Assembly (NCBI GenBank): GCA_963573305.1
Contig: OY754338.1
Span: 16,056,192-16,120,191 of the forward strand
Origin: Pyrrhosoma nymphula
Lineage: Eukaryota; Arthropoda; Insecta; Odonata; Coenagrionidae
Direction: 5' to 3'
Length of the DNA stretch: 64,000 nucleotides
In this document: piece by piece, positions 29,876-41,464 of the stretch
Layout: every line of letters begins with the position of its first letter
How positions within the stretch are numbered: position 1 is the first letter of the stretch
Made by a program: the position numbers and the translations under genes
The notes under the pieces: generated by a model
Database searches by the model: none
What the model saw: only the letters and a program-made list of their open reading frames with translations
Told to the model about the DNA's origin: nothing

Positions 29876-31401
29876 TTAAAAATCACAATTATTTTTGCCA
29901 AGCTTGGCCTCAATTCTTAGTAAAATTTTTAATTTTTCCTTTTCTAAGCTTAGCATTTCATTGTTAAATCTTTTCGTTTCCTCTAAATTTTTTTCTTTTA
30001 GGTGAATACTTTTTTCTTTCAAACGTATCAGCTTCTCCTGCATCGTTTTCATTTCATCTACATTGGTGTTTGAATCTGAAACAAAATATTTTGTAAATAA
30101 TATTAAATTAAGAAAAAGAAATTACTGCGGGTTTTTCAAGTTTAAAACGTAACTGTGGAAAACTTTTTAAGCCAAATAATAGGCTGCGCTTTTCCATGAA
30201 AAATTTACTTACTCTTGCCAGGGCGTTTGCCAGCTGCCTTGGTGGTGGATTGAGGAATTGTAGGATTGGTGGATCGTGGTGGAAGCAGACTGGGAGTAAG
30301 GGAATGGTTAGATCGGCTGTTGAGGTAGAAGGGCCAGGTTCATTCATTAAACTAATGTGGGGACTTGGTGGGGATGCTATGTCTTTGGGTATTTCATTAG
30401 GGATCTGAAATGGAAGGAGTGCAATGTGAATGAAATGAGCCCTAAAAAAATTATGAATATGTATGCAATTAGGTTGTCCACTTTATATCTCACTAATCTT
30501 CTTGTTGTCCAATTATACTCATTATTTTCAAATAATTATATATGTTTATAAATTGCTCAACTTCGAAATGAGAATGTAATAAGTGTATTTAAAATTTTTA
30601 ATTACATAGTATAATAGCATTTTACACTATTGATAATAATTTTAGTAGAGTATTACAGTATTAAAATTTTGTACGGATAAATCATTATTATAAGGACAAC
30701 TTTAAAAAACCTTTACCTCATCAAAAACAATCACCGACTCATCAATGTTGGGATGGCCATGGATCGCATTGCCACCAATCACAACTGCCACCCGCCTGTG
30801 GAACTCACTCATCTCATTGTCAGCCACTGGAGGCCCACCCCCAGTGTGGGTAATATCCCTCAATAGGGCGGCTGTTTTGCCCTTGGCAGCGCATTTAATA
30901 TCTTGCCAAGGCTGTAAAGAGCTATATCTGTTGTAATATCACTACGGTATTATATTCATAGCTATAAACAATTATCACTAAACAAAAAAATTACCCAACG
31001 CTTCATTAACCGGAAACTACTTTGTTATTTATACGTCGAAAAAGTTACAACACTTACGAAATTGTGTGAAGCCGGATGGATGATTCGTGGTTAAAATTGA
31101 AAAATATTTACTGCGCGACACATGCATACATTTAATTTTCATTCTTACCTTTCTCCACTCCTTCCATGACCTCTTTGGTCCCAAACATGCATTAAGTTTC
31201 ATCGTCACCTCCTGTCATTGCATTGCTGCATCTTTTGCAGTAAAATTATTTTTTAATTTGCCATTTTTAATATTTTCATTTTCTGAAAAGTAAATACTAA
31301 TGTAAAACATATATTACGAACTATAAAATCAAAAGTGGTTCGATTTACTTACCTTCAACAAATTGAAGAAGGATTTCCTTTTGCTCTTTCGTAATCTTCA
31401 T
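29876..31401 (-). pseudogene. Harbinger Myb/SANT-like DNA-binding protein, five exons
   Basis: Exons by GT/AG sites: 31353-31401 (MKITKEQKEILLQFVE), 31149-31282 (KLKNNFTAKDAAMQ, TGA, QEVTMKLNACLGPKRSWKEW), 30717-30911 (PWQDIKCAAKGKTAALLRDI, THTGGGPP), 30213-30404 (Pro-rich, LNPPPRQLANALAR), 29876-30075 (coiled coil, LKEKNLEETKRFNNEMLSLE, ending at 29876). This is the partner protein that brings Harbinger transposase to the element ends. The TGA sits where a conserved Trp (TGG) of the Myb fold is expected, so one G-to-A change inactivates an otherwise well-preserved gene. Confidence 0.75.
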
Positions 31402-31671
31402 TTTCAATATGAGCGGTATCTGATTTTCTGCTGTCAATTGTTTTGTAAATATTTGTAGAAACGGCCTTAACAACGGCCGTATTTACCTGTTCATCCCGAC
31501 GTTGCCACGTCTACCGTTCGAGTTGAAACTAGATAGCAACACTCGAAACCGATCATCGGTTTGAAAATTTCAAGCTCACCAAATCCCGAGTGAAAAGATT
31601 CCGATACGGAATGAGAGATCGAGATTATTCCGTGCCGGAATCAATCTCGAACGTTTCAAGCACAACCCCCC

Positions 31672-34006
31672 AGGAACTGACAGCGTCCACAACGCATTTC
31701 TCCGGAACTTAGCGAAGAAAGCGTTGCTGGACGTCTTTCATACCCTCAACCAAATATGGCGGGAGGGTAGTTTTCCACAATCCTGGCGGGAATCTATCGT
31801 GGTTCCAATAGCTAAGCAGGGAAAGGACAACAGTAGCCCAAGCAACTATAGCCCCAACTCTTTTACCAGTTGCCTGCGCAAGGTTATGGAGAGAATGGTC
31901 AATCGCCGGCTTGTTTGGTGGTTGGAGCGGCGAAACCTTGTCTCCAACATACAATGTGGCTTTCGTAGGGGTAGATCAACAATCGACCATCTCATTCGGA
32001 CTGATTAATTTATCCAGGAGGCCTTTCTTCTGCGTCAACATGCCATTGGTGTCTTCTTTGACTTAGAGAAGGCCCATGACATTATATGGCGCCGGAAGAT
32101 CTTGCAAACAATGCACAGTTGGGGTTTCAGGGGTATCATACCCATTTTTATCCGAAAGTTTTTAACAAACCGTGGTTTTAGAGTGAGAGTGGGAAAAAAC
32201 CTCTCACAGTTTTACTCTCAGGATAACGGCGTTCCCCAGGGCTCTTTTTTAAGCGTTACCTTATTTGCAATCGCCATTAATGATATTGCGGACTGTATAA
32301 AGACACCAGTGATGGGATCGCTATTCGTAGATGACCTTGCAATCTTCTGCAGGTCGTCGTACATTGGCCAGCGTTGCAAGACTGACGCAGTTGACTGTCA
32401 TCAAACTGAACAACAAGGCTAAGGGAAACGGGTTTCGTTTCTCCAAGGAGAAAACTGTTTGCATGCATTTTCACCGATTGCGAGGTAACCACATAGCTCC
32501 GCCTTTACGCTTGGTACGAAATAACCTTCCTTACGTGGAATCGGTTCGATTTCTTGGTATGATTTTAGACCCTAGATTGACATAGCAGTAACACGTCCGC
32601 AAACTAGCCGATAAGTGTCGCCGTAGCCTAAATATTTTACGAATTTTAAACAACACAACATGGGGGTGCAGATCGCACGACCACGATCTTACTAAACCGT
32701 GCGCTGATTCGGTGGAAAATAGACTACGGGTGTTTAGTTTACTCGTATTGACGAGAGTCTTACCTTCGACCGTTAACAACGGTCCACAACGCAGGATTAC
32801 GGTTAGCCATTGGCGCTTTTAGGACCTCTCCTGTCCTAAGCCTCTATTCAGACGCCGGGGAGCCGCCGCTGGCTACTCGTAGGCTAATGTTGAAATGCAA
32901 CTATGTGTCAAAAATTTTATCAATATCGAGACGCCCATGCTTTGACATAGTTTTAAACCATGTTTTTTTAGATATTTTTCACTGAAGGACGAGGGCTACT
33001 AGGCCACTTAGTATTTGCTTCAAAGATTTTACTGATGAATTTGACATTTCGCTACCGGATGTGTATGCGGTCGGGTACTCAAAATACCCGCCTTGGTCTT
33101 TACCGCGACCAGAGTGCTATACTGTTGAGGATGGACGCCAGATATCCTCTGTCAAGCCGCTGGAGTGCCAGAGCCTGTTTTTAGAATTCCTGTGTAACCA
33201 CCCGGACTCCACCCCCGTGTATACGGATGGATCGAAGACTGATTCTGCATGCGCATGTGCCGTGTCCTCCACATACCACAAGGTCATCAAGGCGAGACTC
33301 AATCCGCTGTGTAGCGTATATACTGCGGAATTTTTCTAAATTAAGATGGCCCTAAGGAATATCAATTGCAATTCTGGCTCTTTCCTCGTCTGCACCGACT
33401 CATTAAGCGCTGTGAAGTCCATTTCGACCTATTACCCACTCCATAGTCTTGTACAGGATATACAATTCACCCTCCAATCCCTTCTTAACAAGGGAATTAA
33501 AACCTCCTTTATCTGGGGTCCCTGAACACGTGGGAATAGCTGGTAACGAACGAGCGGACTAGGCAGCAAAGGAAGCACTGCATATGCCAGAAATTTTATC
33601 GCACATGGTAACTGCAGACGACCTAAAATCTATGTTTCGAAACATAGCAATGGGCAGATGGCAGGAATCGTGGCAGGAGATAAATAATAACAAACTTCGG
33701 TCTGTGAAACCGGTAGTAAGAGCGTGGCCCTCTTCTGTCAGGAGTACCCGGAGGGAAGAAGTCGCAATCACTCGTCTGAGAATAGGGCATACTGCCCTGA
33801 CCCACTCATACCTCTTCACAGAAGAGAAGACTCCACCTCGGTGTGATGAATTCGACTCCTCTCTGAGTGTACGACACATCCTGACGGAGTGTGATAAATA
33901 CCGGTCTTCTGGAGAAAAACATAAGGTTAACGGGAACTTTGAAACTATCCTAGGCGATTCCCCTGATAGTCTCACCCGAGTAATTGCTTTTTTAAAAGAT
34001 ACGAAC
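31672..34006 (+). mobile_element. I-clade LINE copy C, 5'-truncated
   Basis: Starts in RT (SVHNAFLRNLAKKALLDVFH) and runs through WRRKILQTMHSWGFRGIIPI, QDNGVPQGSFLSVTLF, SLFVDDLAIFCRSS, SVRFLGMILDPRL, a thumb region with frameshifts, RNase H from VYTDGSKTDSACAC and the C-terminus to ITFLK-type sequence. TAA at 32006-32008 and several frameshifts are present. It is interrupted at 34007 by a hAT-type end before the final codons, so its 3'UTR is lost from view. Sequence is close to copy D. Confidence 0.8.
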
Positions 34007-34090
34007 TAGGGATGGGTCGGTTCCACTTTTTTTCGGTTCCGGTTCGGTTCTTAACTTCGGTTCTCGGTTCCGGTTCTTAATTTACCACTT
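34007..34090 (+). mobile_element. hAT-type terminus interrupting LINE copy C
   Basis: tagggatgggtcggttcc is followed by repeated cggttccggttc motifs. TAGGGATGGG is a common start of hAT inverted repeats, and the LINE reading frame breaks exactly here. I did not find the opposite end (a ccatccct-type sequence), so size and target duplication are unknown. Confidence 0.5.
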
Positions 34091-34149
34091 ACTTTGAATT
34101 GCTCAATGGTAAGATAAGATAATAAATAATAATTTTCAAAGACATACTG

Positions 34150-34467
34150 CTTGAAAAGCGCATTTATGAATTTCCACTAAATTTTATTTTTGGAATAGTT
34201 AGCTAGATATGTTTAGAATACGGCAAAAAAGTTTCGGCCGATTCTGAGATGGAGTATTTGAGAAAAGTTTAATAACAATTTTTTAAACACGGGCCGCGCG
34301 AGAGAAAATTGTAAATGTTTAAATACTTATAAAAAACGCATTTATGAGTTGCCACTAAATTTTATTTTTGAAATAGTTAGCTGAATATGTTTAGATTACG
34401 GAAAAAAAGTTTCGGCCGATTCTGAGATGGAGTATTTGAGAAAAGTTTATTAACAATTTTTTAAACA
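34150..34467 (+). repeat. two direct copies of a 140-bp unit
   Basis: About 34152-34294 and 34332-34467 share cgcatttatga, ccactaaattttattttt, tttcggccgattctgagatg and gagtatttgagaaaagttta. They differ at scattered positions. Non-coding; possibly part of the hAT-type element that begins at 34007. Confidence 0.75.
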
Positions 34468-35679
34468 TTAGTAATTTCGAACAATAGGGTATAGAAGAAA
34501 ATAATTTTTTATTGATATATTTGCATTTAATAAAGATTTAGCTTTAATAAAAGCTATTAATCATTGTTTTATGACAATTACAAGCGGAGATATAAGTGAT
34601 AATATGATTTAAGGCACGGATTTTTGCTAAAAATGCGAAAAAATTAAAATATGCATAATTCACTCAAAAAATTTTTTTTCACAAAACGGTTTGAGGGTAT
34701 TCAGTTTGAGTTAATATTGTACAAATACACCAATTTTTATCAAAATCTGAGACCCTAAGGGACAAACGTTTGTTGAATTGAGGTGGGATGACCCGGATGT
34801 TTTTTCAAAGGGTCTAACAAGTTCCCTATCAAGCCAATGACAATCTAAGCTGGCAATGAAATAGAATAATTAACCTCATGAATAGAAATATATTAATAAA
34901 TAATTACTTATCCTTCTACCTTCAATAATGTACTTACATAATACGAAGTAAGTAGTAGTTCGCTAATTTTTAATAAAAAGAGGGATACTAGTTCTGTAAC
35001 TTCGTCCATAGAAATGGCTTGTTAACTATGGAGCTGCCTGATTTCAAGGATAAGTTACATTACTTTGGAGAGTGACGAGCTCAGACTATATGGCTGTACC
35101 TACATGCGGTGGTACGTACAAATGAGGATAAAGTCAGTCTTGGAACTAGAAGTGGTGGAACATTACCCATTACGGAACATCAAACCGAAATAAGGAAATA
35201 ATGAGCAGTAGAGTACAAGGAAACAAAATCTTGGATTGGTCTGTTGAGAAATGAACAATACCTTATTCCACATGAAAAAGGAAAATAAGTAACGAGAGAT
35301 ACTACTAAATCAGGGTGACCACAGATTTTAATTTTGACTTTCCCTGACAAATCCTCTTGTTTCCCTGCCTAAATTTTTACTTTTCTCCCACTCGCGATGT
35401 CAGCTCCCCATCAGGAATACATGCATCAGATATATAATACAATATACTATATAGTAGTATACTATAGTATTATACTTTTTCTTGAAGACTTTTCGGTATC
35501 ACTACTCTATTACCTAACATGAGACATCCGTCTTGAATTGAAAATTGGTTGAGGATTTTGAACAATCTTATAAATTGAGGGGAAACTTTTTTTGGCCAAC
35601 CCTTCATCACCCATTTCACAACACATGTTGAGATAGGATAGGATCTCTTCTGCTATTTTCTTAAAATAAACAAATTATT
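34468..35679. other. no gene seen
   Basis: AT-rich. Near 35310 the sequence cagggtgaccacagatttt looks like the start of a hAT-type MITE but its partner end was not found. Nothing else is recognisable. Confidence 0.4.
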
Positions 35680-36180
35680 CTAAATCAAAAAACATTCTGG
35701 TACATTAATAGATCCATCCAGAAGAAGCCTGGACAATGCATCAGCTTTAGCAATATCAGAACCCTTTTTATAACGAATCTTGTAATTATAAGCCGACATT
35801 AACAATGCCCATCTCTGTAACCTAGCACTGGCAACTAGGGGTATACCCTTGCTAGGATTGAAGATAGACTGCAAAGGCTGATGATCCGTGACTAATGTAA
35901 AGGTTCTGCCAGCCAAGAATTTGTGGAAATATTTGGCCCCATATACACAGGTTAGTGCTTCCCGATCTAGATTACTAATTCTTTTCTGCAGTAGAAAGTG
36001 TTGTGGAAGCAAAAGCAATAGGATGTTACTTCTCATCAATAACATGCGCAAGAGTAGCACCTTCCCCATAGGCACTACTATCTGTTGTAAGCACCAATGG
36101 CTTAGGAGATCGAATAAAAATTAGATACTTTTTTCTGAGATTGTACTTTTAGCGTCCTCAAATGCTTGCTGACATTTAGG
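35680..36180 (-). pseudogene. Ty3/Gypsy pol fragment: RNase H
   Basis: Minus strand: after frameshifts, PLVLTTDSSAYGEG and HPIAFASTTLSTAEKN, then NLDREALTCVYGAKYFHKFL, TLVTDHQPLQSIF, ARLQRWALLMSAYNYKIRY and GSDIAKADALSRL. This is the tail of RT and the RNase H of a Gypsy-type LTR element, with the TDH and ADALSR boxes. Stops near 36125 and a frameshift near 35960 make it inactive. No LTR, integrase or envelope region was found nearby. Confidence 0.8.
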
Positions 36181-36964
36181 TGTCTAGCACCATTCCTAAC
36201 TCTAACCTAGGTTCAAGTTAGTTCCTGCGTATTTATGTTATATTTTAATACTTTTGAAAAGTGGAAATTTTGAAACAATCTTTGATTATTAAATATCAAC
36301 GACACCACCCCACAGAGGCCCTCTGAAGACGCGAGGCCCAGGGCCCCTCCTAACTCCTCCTTAATGCAGGACTGGGCAGGGAGAATAAAATTAAAAACTC
36401 TTTCTTTGGAAGCGAGTTGTAGTCTAGATGAAAAAGCTGCAATAATGATAAAATGTTTATTAAGTTTTAATCCTTTCTTAATTGTAAGTAATGAATGCTT
36501 TGCCTTAGGAATTTTACCAAACATTTCCAGATGTTTTAAAATACACGGTATTTTAATCTTCAAGTGAATGTGATGTAGGAAAGTTACTGTGAATCGTTTT
36601 GGATTTCGTTATAATTATGTCGATGGAACGGAATAACTTTACTCATGCAGTATTGTTCACATGGCTTGGTATCACAGTTTTAATTACTAGACTAGAAGAA
36701 TCATGGACAAATTAAATGCTGCAACCTCTATGGAAAAACAAAACAAATGGCTAACAAAATGCAACTTTGTTGCCGACCATACAAATGTCAACTAGCAGGA
36801 GACCAATCTTTTCATTTTCTAACACTCCTCCTCCAGAACCCAAACCTAGTATTAATGAAGGGAATCATATTCCTCCTGCATTGCTTTCTTCCAGCTTTTA
36901 ATATCACCAATTCCTGGCTTTATACACCTCATGAGGATATTTTGGATTAATGGGTCTATAGAAA
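36181..36964. other. no gene seen
   Basis: Mixed composition, short frames only, no recognisable repeat ends. Confidence 0.45.
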
Positions 36965-37378
36965 GGGCAAGGGTCTAGCCACGTTGAAACATCGGTTCCC
37001 GTCAGATCATCGAAGTTAAGGAACGTTGGGCGCGGACGGTGGTTGGATGGGTGGCCCTGCTCCATAACTCCACCAGGGTGGATGGAGAGGTGACACGCCC
37101 TCCAGACCTATACCGGAAGGCCGGAGGGAGATATACCAAGAACGGGAATGGTGGTGGGAGGTAGTTCCTTCCATACCTGTACCGGGAAGGTTGGGGGTGA
37201 CCCTCCTTCGTACCTCTATCGTGGTGTTCTTGATCCGTCTGCAAGCGACAGGGGACAAATCTGGGATCAGAAAACCAAGATTAAACCAGATTAAATGTGG
37301 GATGGCACAATGGACCAAGAAGATTGAGTGATTGGAGGACTTCAAAAGGTCCTCGCCCACCCTTACAATCAATCAATG
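36965..37378 (+). mobile_element. 5S rRNA-derived SINE
   Basis: The first about 95 bp resemble 5S rRNA: ccacgttgaaacatcggttc, gatcatcgaagttaaggaac (box A region) and ttggatgggtgg (box C region). The rest is an unrelated body of about 300 bp ending in aatcaatcaatg, a short tetranucleotide tail. A 5S head joined to a foreign body is the SINE3 structure. A simple 5S pseudogene would have ended near 37085 with a T run. Confidence 0.65.
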
Positions 37379-37809
37379 TAAAGTCAGTCGATGGATCTAT
37401 ATTCCTCAGTTTTCCAACAATATCCAACAAAAATGACTTCACGGGTTTTGAAACCTAATTGCTTTCTGCACTCTTTAGGTTCAAGCATTTAACTATTTCA
37501 GCAAAAACCTCTCAGCTGGCCAAGATCTACTTTCTCCAGCCTCCTATATCATCCATCGTGTGACCCATTTCCATGACGATAAATTTTCCTCCCAAAGAAA
37601 ACACCAAGTTATAAATGCATATGGAAATCACCTTAAGTTCATCTGATTTTAGCCAGTGTTCACTAATACATAAAAAGGAGGACTCATTGCCACCAAGGGA
37701 AACTTCCAACTGAAAAATTTGTTTCTCAGACAGAGAGCTATGGATGTATGCATACATGCAGAGAGCTATGGATGAAGCACGAAAAAGGTGAGGAGGATGT
37801 GGTGGAGTA
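37379..37809. other. no gene seen
   Basis: No convincing frame. The segment leads into the RT fragment and may contain more of its decayed upstream part. Confidence 0.35.
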
Positions 37810-38612
37810 AGTGTTCAAGGCAGACAAATTGATATGCTGCGATTTGCTGATGACATAGCTGTATTAGCAGACAGTGAAGAAAGCTTATCAAACATGCTGA
37901 GGGAGTAGGAGGTAGTCAGTGAAAGATTCAATATGAAAATCAACGGAGAAAAGACAAAGATCCTTATCATGAGCAGGAGGGGAGCGGATGCAGAAGTCAT
38001 GCTTAATGGTCAAAGACTAGATACAGTACAGGAGTTCCAATACCTTGGAAGCAAAATCACATCAGACGGAGGTAGTGCCAAAGATCTCATCAGCAGGATT
38101 AATCAGGCCAAGGCAGATTTTAATAAGAAAAAAAGGCTCTTAATTTCCAACAACATTAATTTACGTATAAGAAAACTCCTACTCGAAACATTTGTGTGGA
38201 GTGTTTTGCTTTATGGAAGTGAGACATGAACACTTGGTACGAATGGAAGAAAGAGAATAGAGGCCTTCGAAATGTGGTGCTACCGGAGAATCCTTCAAAT
38301 ATCTTGGATGGAGAGGGTGTCTAATCAAACGGTACTACGGAGAACTGATGAGGTGCGATGTCTGTGAAGCACAATGAGAAAGAGACGAGACACCTGGATA
38401 GGCCACATTATAGGACATGAGGGACTATTAGGAACCATTGTAGAGGGCTAAGTTCAGGGTAAAAATGCGAGAGGTAGACCCAGAAAGGAATATGTCAAAC
38501 AGTTTGTAGAGGATATGGGCTGCCATTCTTACTTGGAGTTGAAAATGTTGGCTCAAGATCGGGCGGAATGGAGACGGAAAACGACTGCTGCGAACCAATC
38601 TACGGATTGCTG
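37810..38612 (+). pseudogene. RTE-like LINE RT, C-terminal part
   Basis: Reads VQGRQIDMLRFADDIAVLAD (motif C FADD), INGEKTKILIMSRR, FQYLGSKITSDGGSAKDLIS, SVLLYGSET, then TAG and frameshifts around AFEMWCYRRILQISWMERVS, DTWIGHIIGHEG, ARGRPRKEYVKQFVEDMG and DRAEWRRK. The ending with GHxxxHEG and GRPR is typical of the RTE-like endonuclease-RT proteins abundant in arthropods. The 5' part is missing and several stops are present. Confidence 0.75.
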
Positions 38613-38983
38613 ACCAGAGAAGAAGAAGGCAATTTTTAGTGTCAGATGCATAAACTTTGGAAGAAATTTCTTTACTTGCACATGTAGCATTGAAGTTAAT
38701 CAACTCCGAATACGGGTGATCTTTACACTGTATAGGTGTAGACCGTGGCACGTATGAAATAGCCTGTCTATACTGTTTATATCAATAACATTAACATAAC
38801 CTAATTGTTACTTAATTTGTGTAGTTCCACATTTACTCTTTTGGCCTCCACATTTACACAGGGCTTAGAATAAATGTGATTATGATGAGGGATATTTACA
38901 ATTGTCACATTGGTGTGCACGAGTTTTGGGGTTTTGAGTTTTAGGAGTACTCAAAACTTCGTTACCCTTATAGATATCATATA
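38613..38983. other. no gene seen
   Basis: AT-rich spacer between the RTE-like fragment and mariner. Confidence 0.4.
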
Positions 38984-39800
38984 CGAAGTCTGTTTAAAAA
39001 GTTTTCTACCATTGGCCGGGTAAAAAAACTGGCATACCTGGAGCATTGGAAACCTAATTTCCCTCAAAGTAGTCTCCTTGGGTCTCCACACACTTCTCCC
39101 AGCGCAGCCGCCAATCTTGGAAGCATTCCTAGAAAGCCTCTTTCGAAATGGAGTTTAGCTCGGCTGTCGTTGCAGCCACAATGTCCTCTCTTGTCTGAAT
39201 TCGCGTTCCTTTCAATGGCCTCTTGAGTTTGGGGAACAGCCAGAAGTCGCAGGGGGCCATATCAGGAGAGTAAGGGGCCTGTTGAACCACATGATTTTGG
39301 TTTTTCGCCAAAAGAAAGACTGAATCAAGTGCGAGGAATTAGCTGGAACATTGTCGTGATGGAAGCGCCAATTTCCTGTTGAACACAACTCCGGTCTCTT
39401 GCGCCGCACAGCATCACGTGGGCGACGGAGGACATCCCTGTAGTACTTTTTGGAGATAGTTTGACCCTGTGGTGCATTCTCGTGGTGTACCACACCGCGG
39501 GAGTCAAAGAAAGCAGTCAGCATCACTTTGACGTTGCTGCGCACTTGGCGGGCCTTCTTAGGTCTTGGTGACGTGGAATGATTCCACTGTGACGACTGGG
39601 ATTTACTTTCCGGGTCGTACCCGTACACCCAGGACTCGGAACCAGTGATTATGGTGTTCATGAAGTCGGGGTCACTGTTTGTGGAGTCCAGCAGGTCCTG
39701 TGAGACTTCAACACGATGTTGATTTTGCTCCGCCGTCAGTGGCTTCCGCACGAATTTCGCCGCCACTCTCTTCATGGCCAAATCTTCGGTCAAATATTAG
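38984..39800 (-). mobile_element. mariner, truncated at the transposase N-terminus
   Basis: The left end near 38984 (cgaagtctgtttaaaaagtt, after TA) looks like a mariner terminus downstream of the gene. The minus-strand transposase runs from about 39793 to 39054. Homology stops near 39800, so the HTH half and the other terminus are missing. Confidence 0.75.
39054..39793 (-). pseudogene. mariner transposase, C-terminal two thirds
   Basis: Reads RVEVSQDLLDSTNSDPDFMN, ITGSESWVYGYDPESKSQSS, VMLTAFFDSRGVVHHENAPQ, WRFHHDNVPANSS, then a frameshift into QAPYSPDMAPCDFWLFPKLK and SISKEAF-stop-ECFQDWRLRWEKC ... GDYFEGN. The D-D34-D architecture is visible, but the first Asp (normally TGDESW) is Ser (TCC for GAC), and TAG at 39129 interrupts the C-terminus. 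The second (HHDN) and third (SPDMAPCD) Asp remain. Confidence 0.85.
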
Positions 39801-40039
39801 GTTCTTCAGGTTTCTTCGAGCTGCCATTCGAGGGTTATCAATGTTTTCCTGAGGGTTATTTACGGCCTCCACTGCTGGTGCCTATTTCAGGGATTCTAGG
39901 GCATAACAAAGTCAATATTATGAAAAGTAACAATTTGATAACGCTCAATTTTGTAAAAGTTTGACTGACAATGAGTAAATAAATGTCATCCTTATTTCTT
40001 TGGAAAATTAGACAGACATTTTCTTTTAGGCTTTTAGCT

Positions 40040-40600
40040 TTTGACCTCACCTGTGGTGAATAAGCATTTGTGCAAAATTGCACATGAGGCAGGTATTTTG
40101 CATGATTGCTAAGGCTGGTAATGTAGCACTCTGTCGCGGAGGAGACATCTCCACCTGGATTTCAGCAATTCAAATGACCTTTCCACTACAGGTCGTGCAG
40201 TACAATGCGCCCTGGTGTACCGGTACTCTGAGGTACCTTCTTCAGCATGAGGCAGTGGTGTGAGCAACCACTCCTCAAGGGCATATCCAGAATCACCTGT
40301 TTATCAAGAAGAAAATGGTAACTAGGTATGCGGATAAAATGTGAGGAGCATATGGTGGCAAGCAGGGGGAAATATATGCTGGAAGGAATAATTATAAATC
40401 GTGGTTGATCAGACGATTAGGAATGATATTAGCATCGAGTAGTTACAACTTCACTGATCAAATAGTATTTGTCCATCACATTGGCATGACTTCTCCTCAC
40501 AAATCCCCGAGCATTACTATGCGTCCAGATAAACTGATCATGGACAGTCCCTGGGTAACATCCAACGTCCATGATCTTCTTTGGTACAAATCTGGAAGAT
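40040..40600 (-). pseudogene. second Harbinger transposase fragment
   Basis: Minus strand. Exon about 40447-40590 reads YPGTVHDQFIWTHSNARGFV then RRSHANVMDKYYLIS. Exon about 40090-40302, after a CAG acceptor, reads GDSGYALEEWLLTPLPHAEE, RPVVERSFELLKSRWRCLLR, DRVLHYQP, then TAG and CAILHKCLF. These are the GTVHD, GDSGY and ERxFxxLKxRW blocks of DDE_Tnp_4. It is distinct in sequence from the Harbinger at 27.4 kb. The first exon and Myb partner are absent. Confidence 0.75.
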
Positions 40601-40671
40601 GCAAGTAGAATTTTTGAATCCCAAAATATTGTGAAAAAGGAATTTCAGACATGTACAAAAAATGGAAAGTA

Positions 40672-41460
40672 CAGTAGATTCCGGTTAATTGGGACACATC
40701 GGGACCGGTGTACTTTGTCCCAATTAAGCGGCTGTCCCGTTTATCCGAAGTATCCCGTAAATATGTTTAAATAAGCGTTGAAATGAAAGTCAGAAAGCTA
40801 AATGACAATTGAAACGCAAAATGTTTAATTGCAAGGTACTTAAACAATAAATTAATAAGAAAACATACATTATAAACATTTTAGGAAACCTTGTGTCATA
40901 AAAAAATCTCTTGGCATCGATATACTTCGGATAAATTCCCTTTACGAAATCCTGCAAAAGAAAGATTTGTGATTAGATATAGAATTAACGATGGAATATT
41001 AGAAAAGAATAATTGATGATCTAAAGCTTCATTTGCATATAAACCAGGGAGTATTTATTTAATTTGTAGCTCCTAGGAGAAGGAATTAATCCAGGGTGTT
41101 CTTCATTCTCTTCACTCTCGTCGCGCATACAAGGTCGGCACAGGCATCTGAGGACGATATCTGACTTCCTTCGTTGCCCTCTTGCATGAAGTAGCGTCAC
41201 AACCCATAAATAAATTTCCTGGCATCTGCAGAAGTCACTCGGCTACACTGAGATACGCCTTCATCTCCATCAGTCTCCTCGTCTTCAACCAAACCTTGTT
41301 GTCTCGCTAGTATAGTTTCCTCTATATCATCTTTGCTGCTATCATTGTTGTCATAACAGTCCACATTGGAGTCGATCCTTTCAAACTCCTTAAAGTTGTC
41401 TACTACAATCTTGTCATTTAAATCATTACGCATAATAACATCTTCCAAATACGTTGCCAC
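40672..41460 (-). pseudogene. Tigger/pogo-type element, C-terminal remnant
   Basis: A terminus at 40672 (cagtagattccggttaattg, after TA) has the CAGT...TTAAT character of pogo/Tigger ends. On the minus strand the frame 41460-41197 is acidic and ends VTSADARKFIYGL, a TGA follows, then RYFMQEGNEG. This resembles the C-terminal regulatory tail of Tigger/jerky transposases. The DDE core and the opposite terminus were not found. Confidence 0.5.
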
Positions 41461-41464
41461 TAAG

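Larger units (their letters stand above)
27051..31671. mobile_element. PIF/Harbinger transposon, left end not found
   Basis: Carries the two genes expected of Harbinger: a DDE transposase (27384-28181, +) and a Myb/SANT-like protein (29876-31401, -), arranged convergently. The right boundary is near gtttcaagcacaacccccc (31653-31671), where LINE copy C begins. Read inward it starts with a G-run and TTGTG, plausible for this superfamily. No matching left terminus or 3-bp target duplication was seen, so the element is probably truncated next to LINE copy B. Confidence 0.7.

Noticed and set aside
35310..35420. cagggtgaccacag as a hAT MITE
   Set aside because: Only one end seen; no inverted partner or target duplication located.
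36965..37085. Possible functional 5S rRNA gene
   Set aside because: The 3' third of 5S and the T-run terminator are absent; the sequence continues into an unrelated body.
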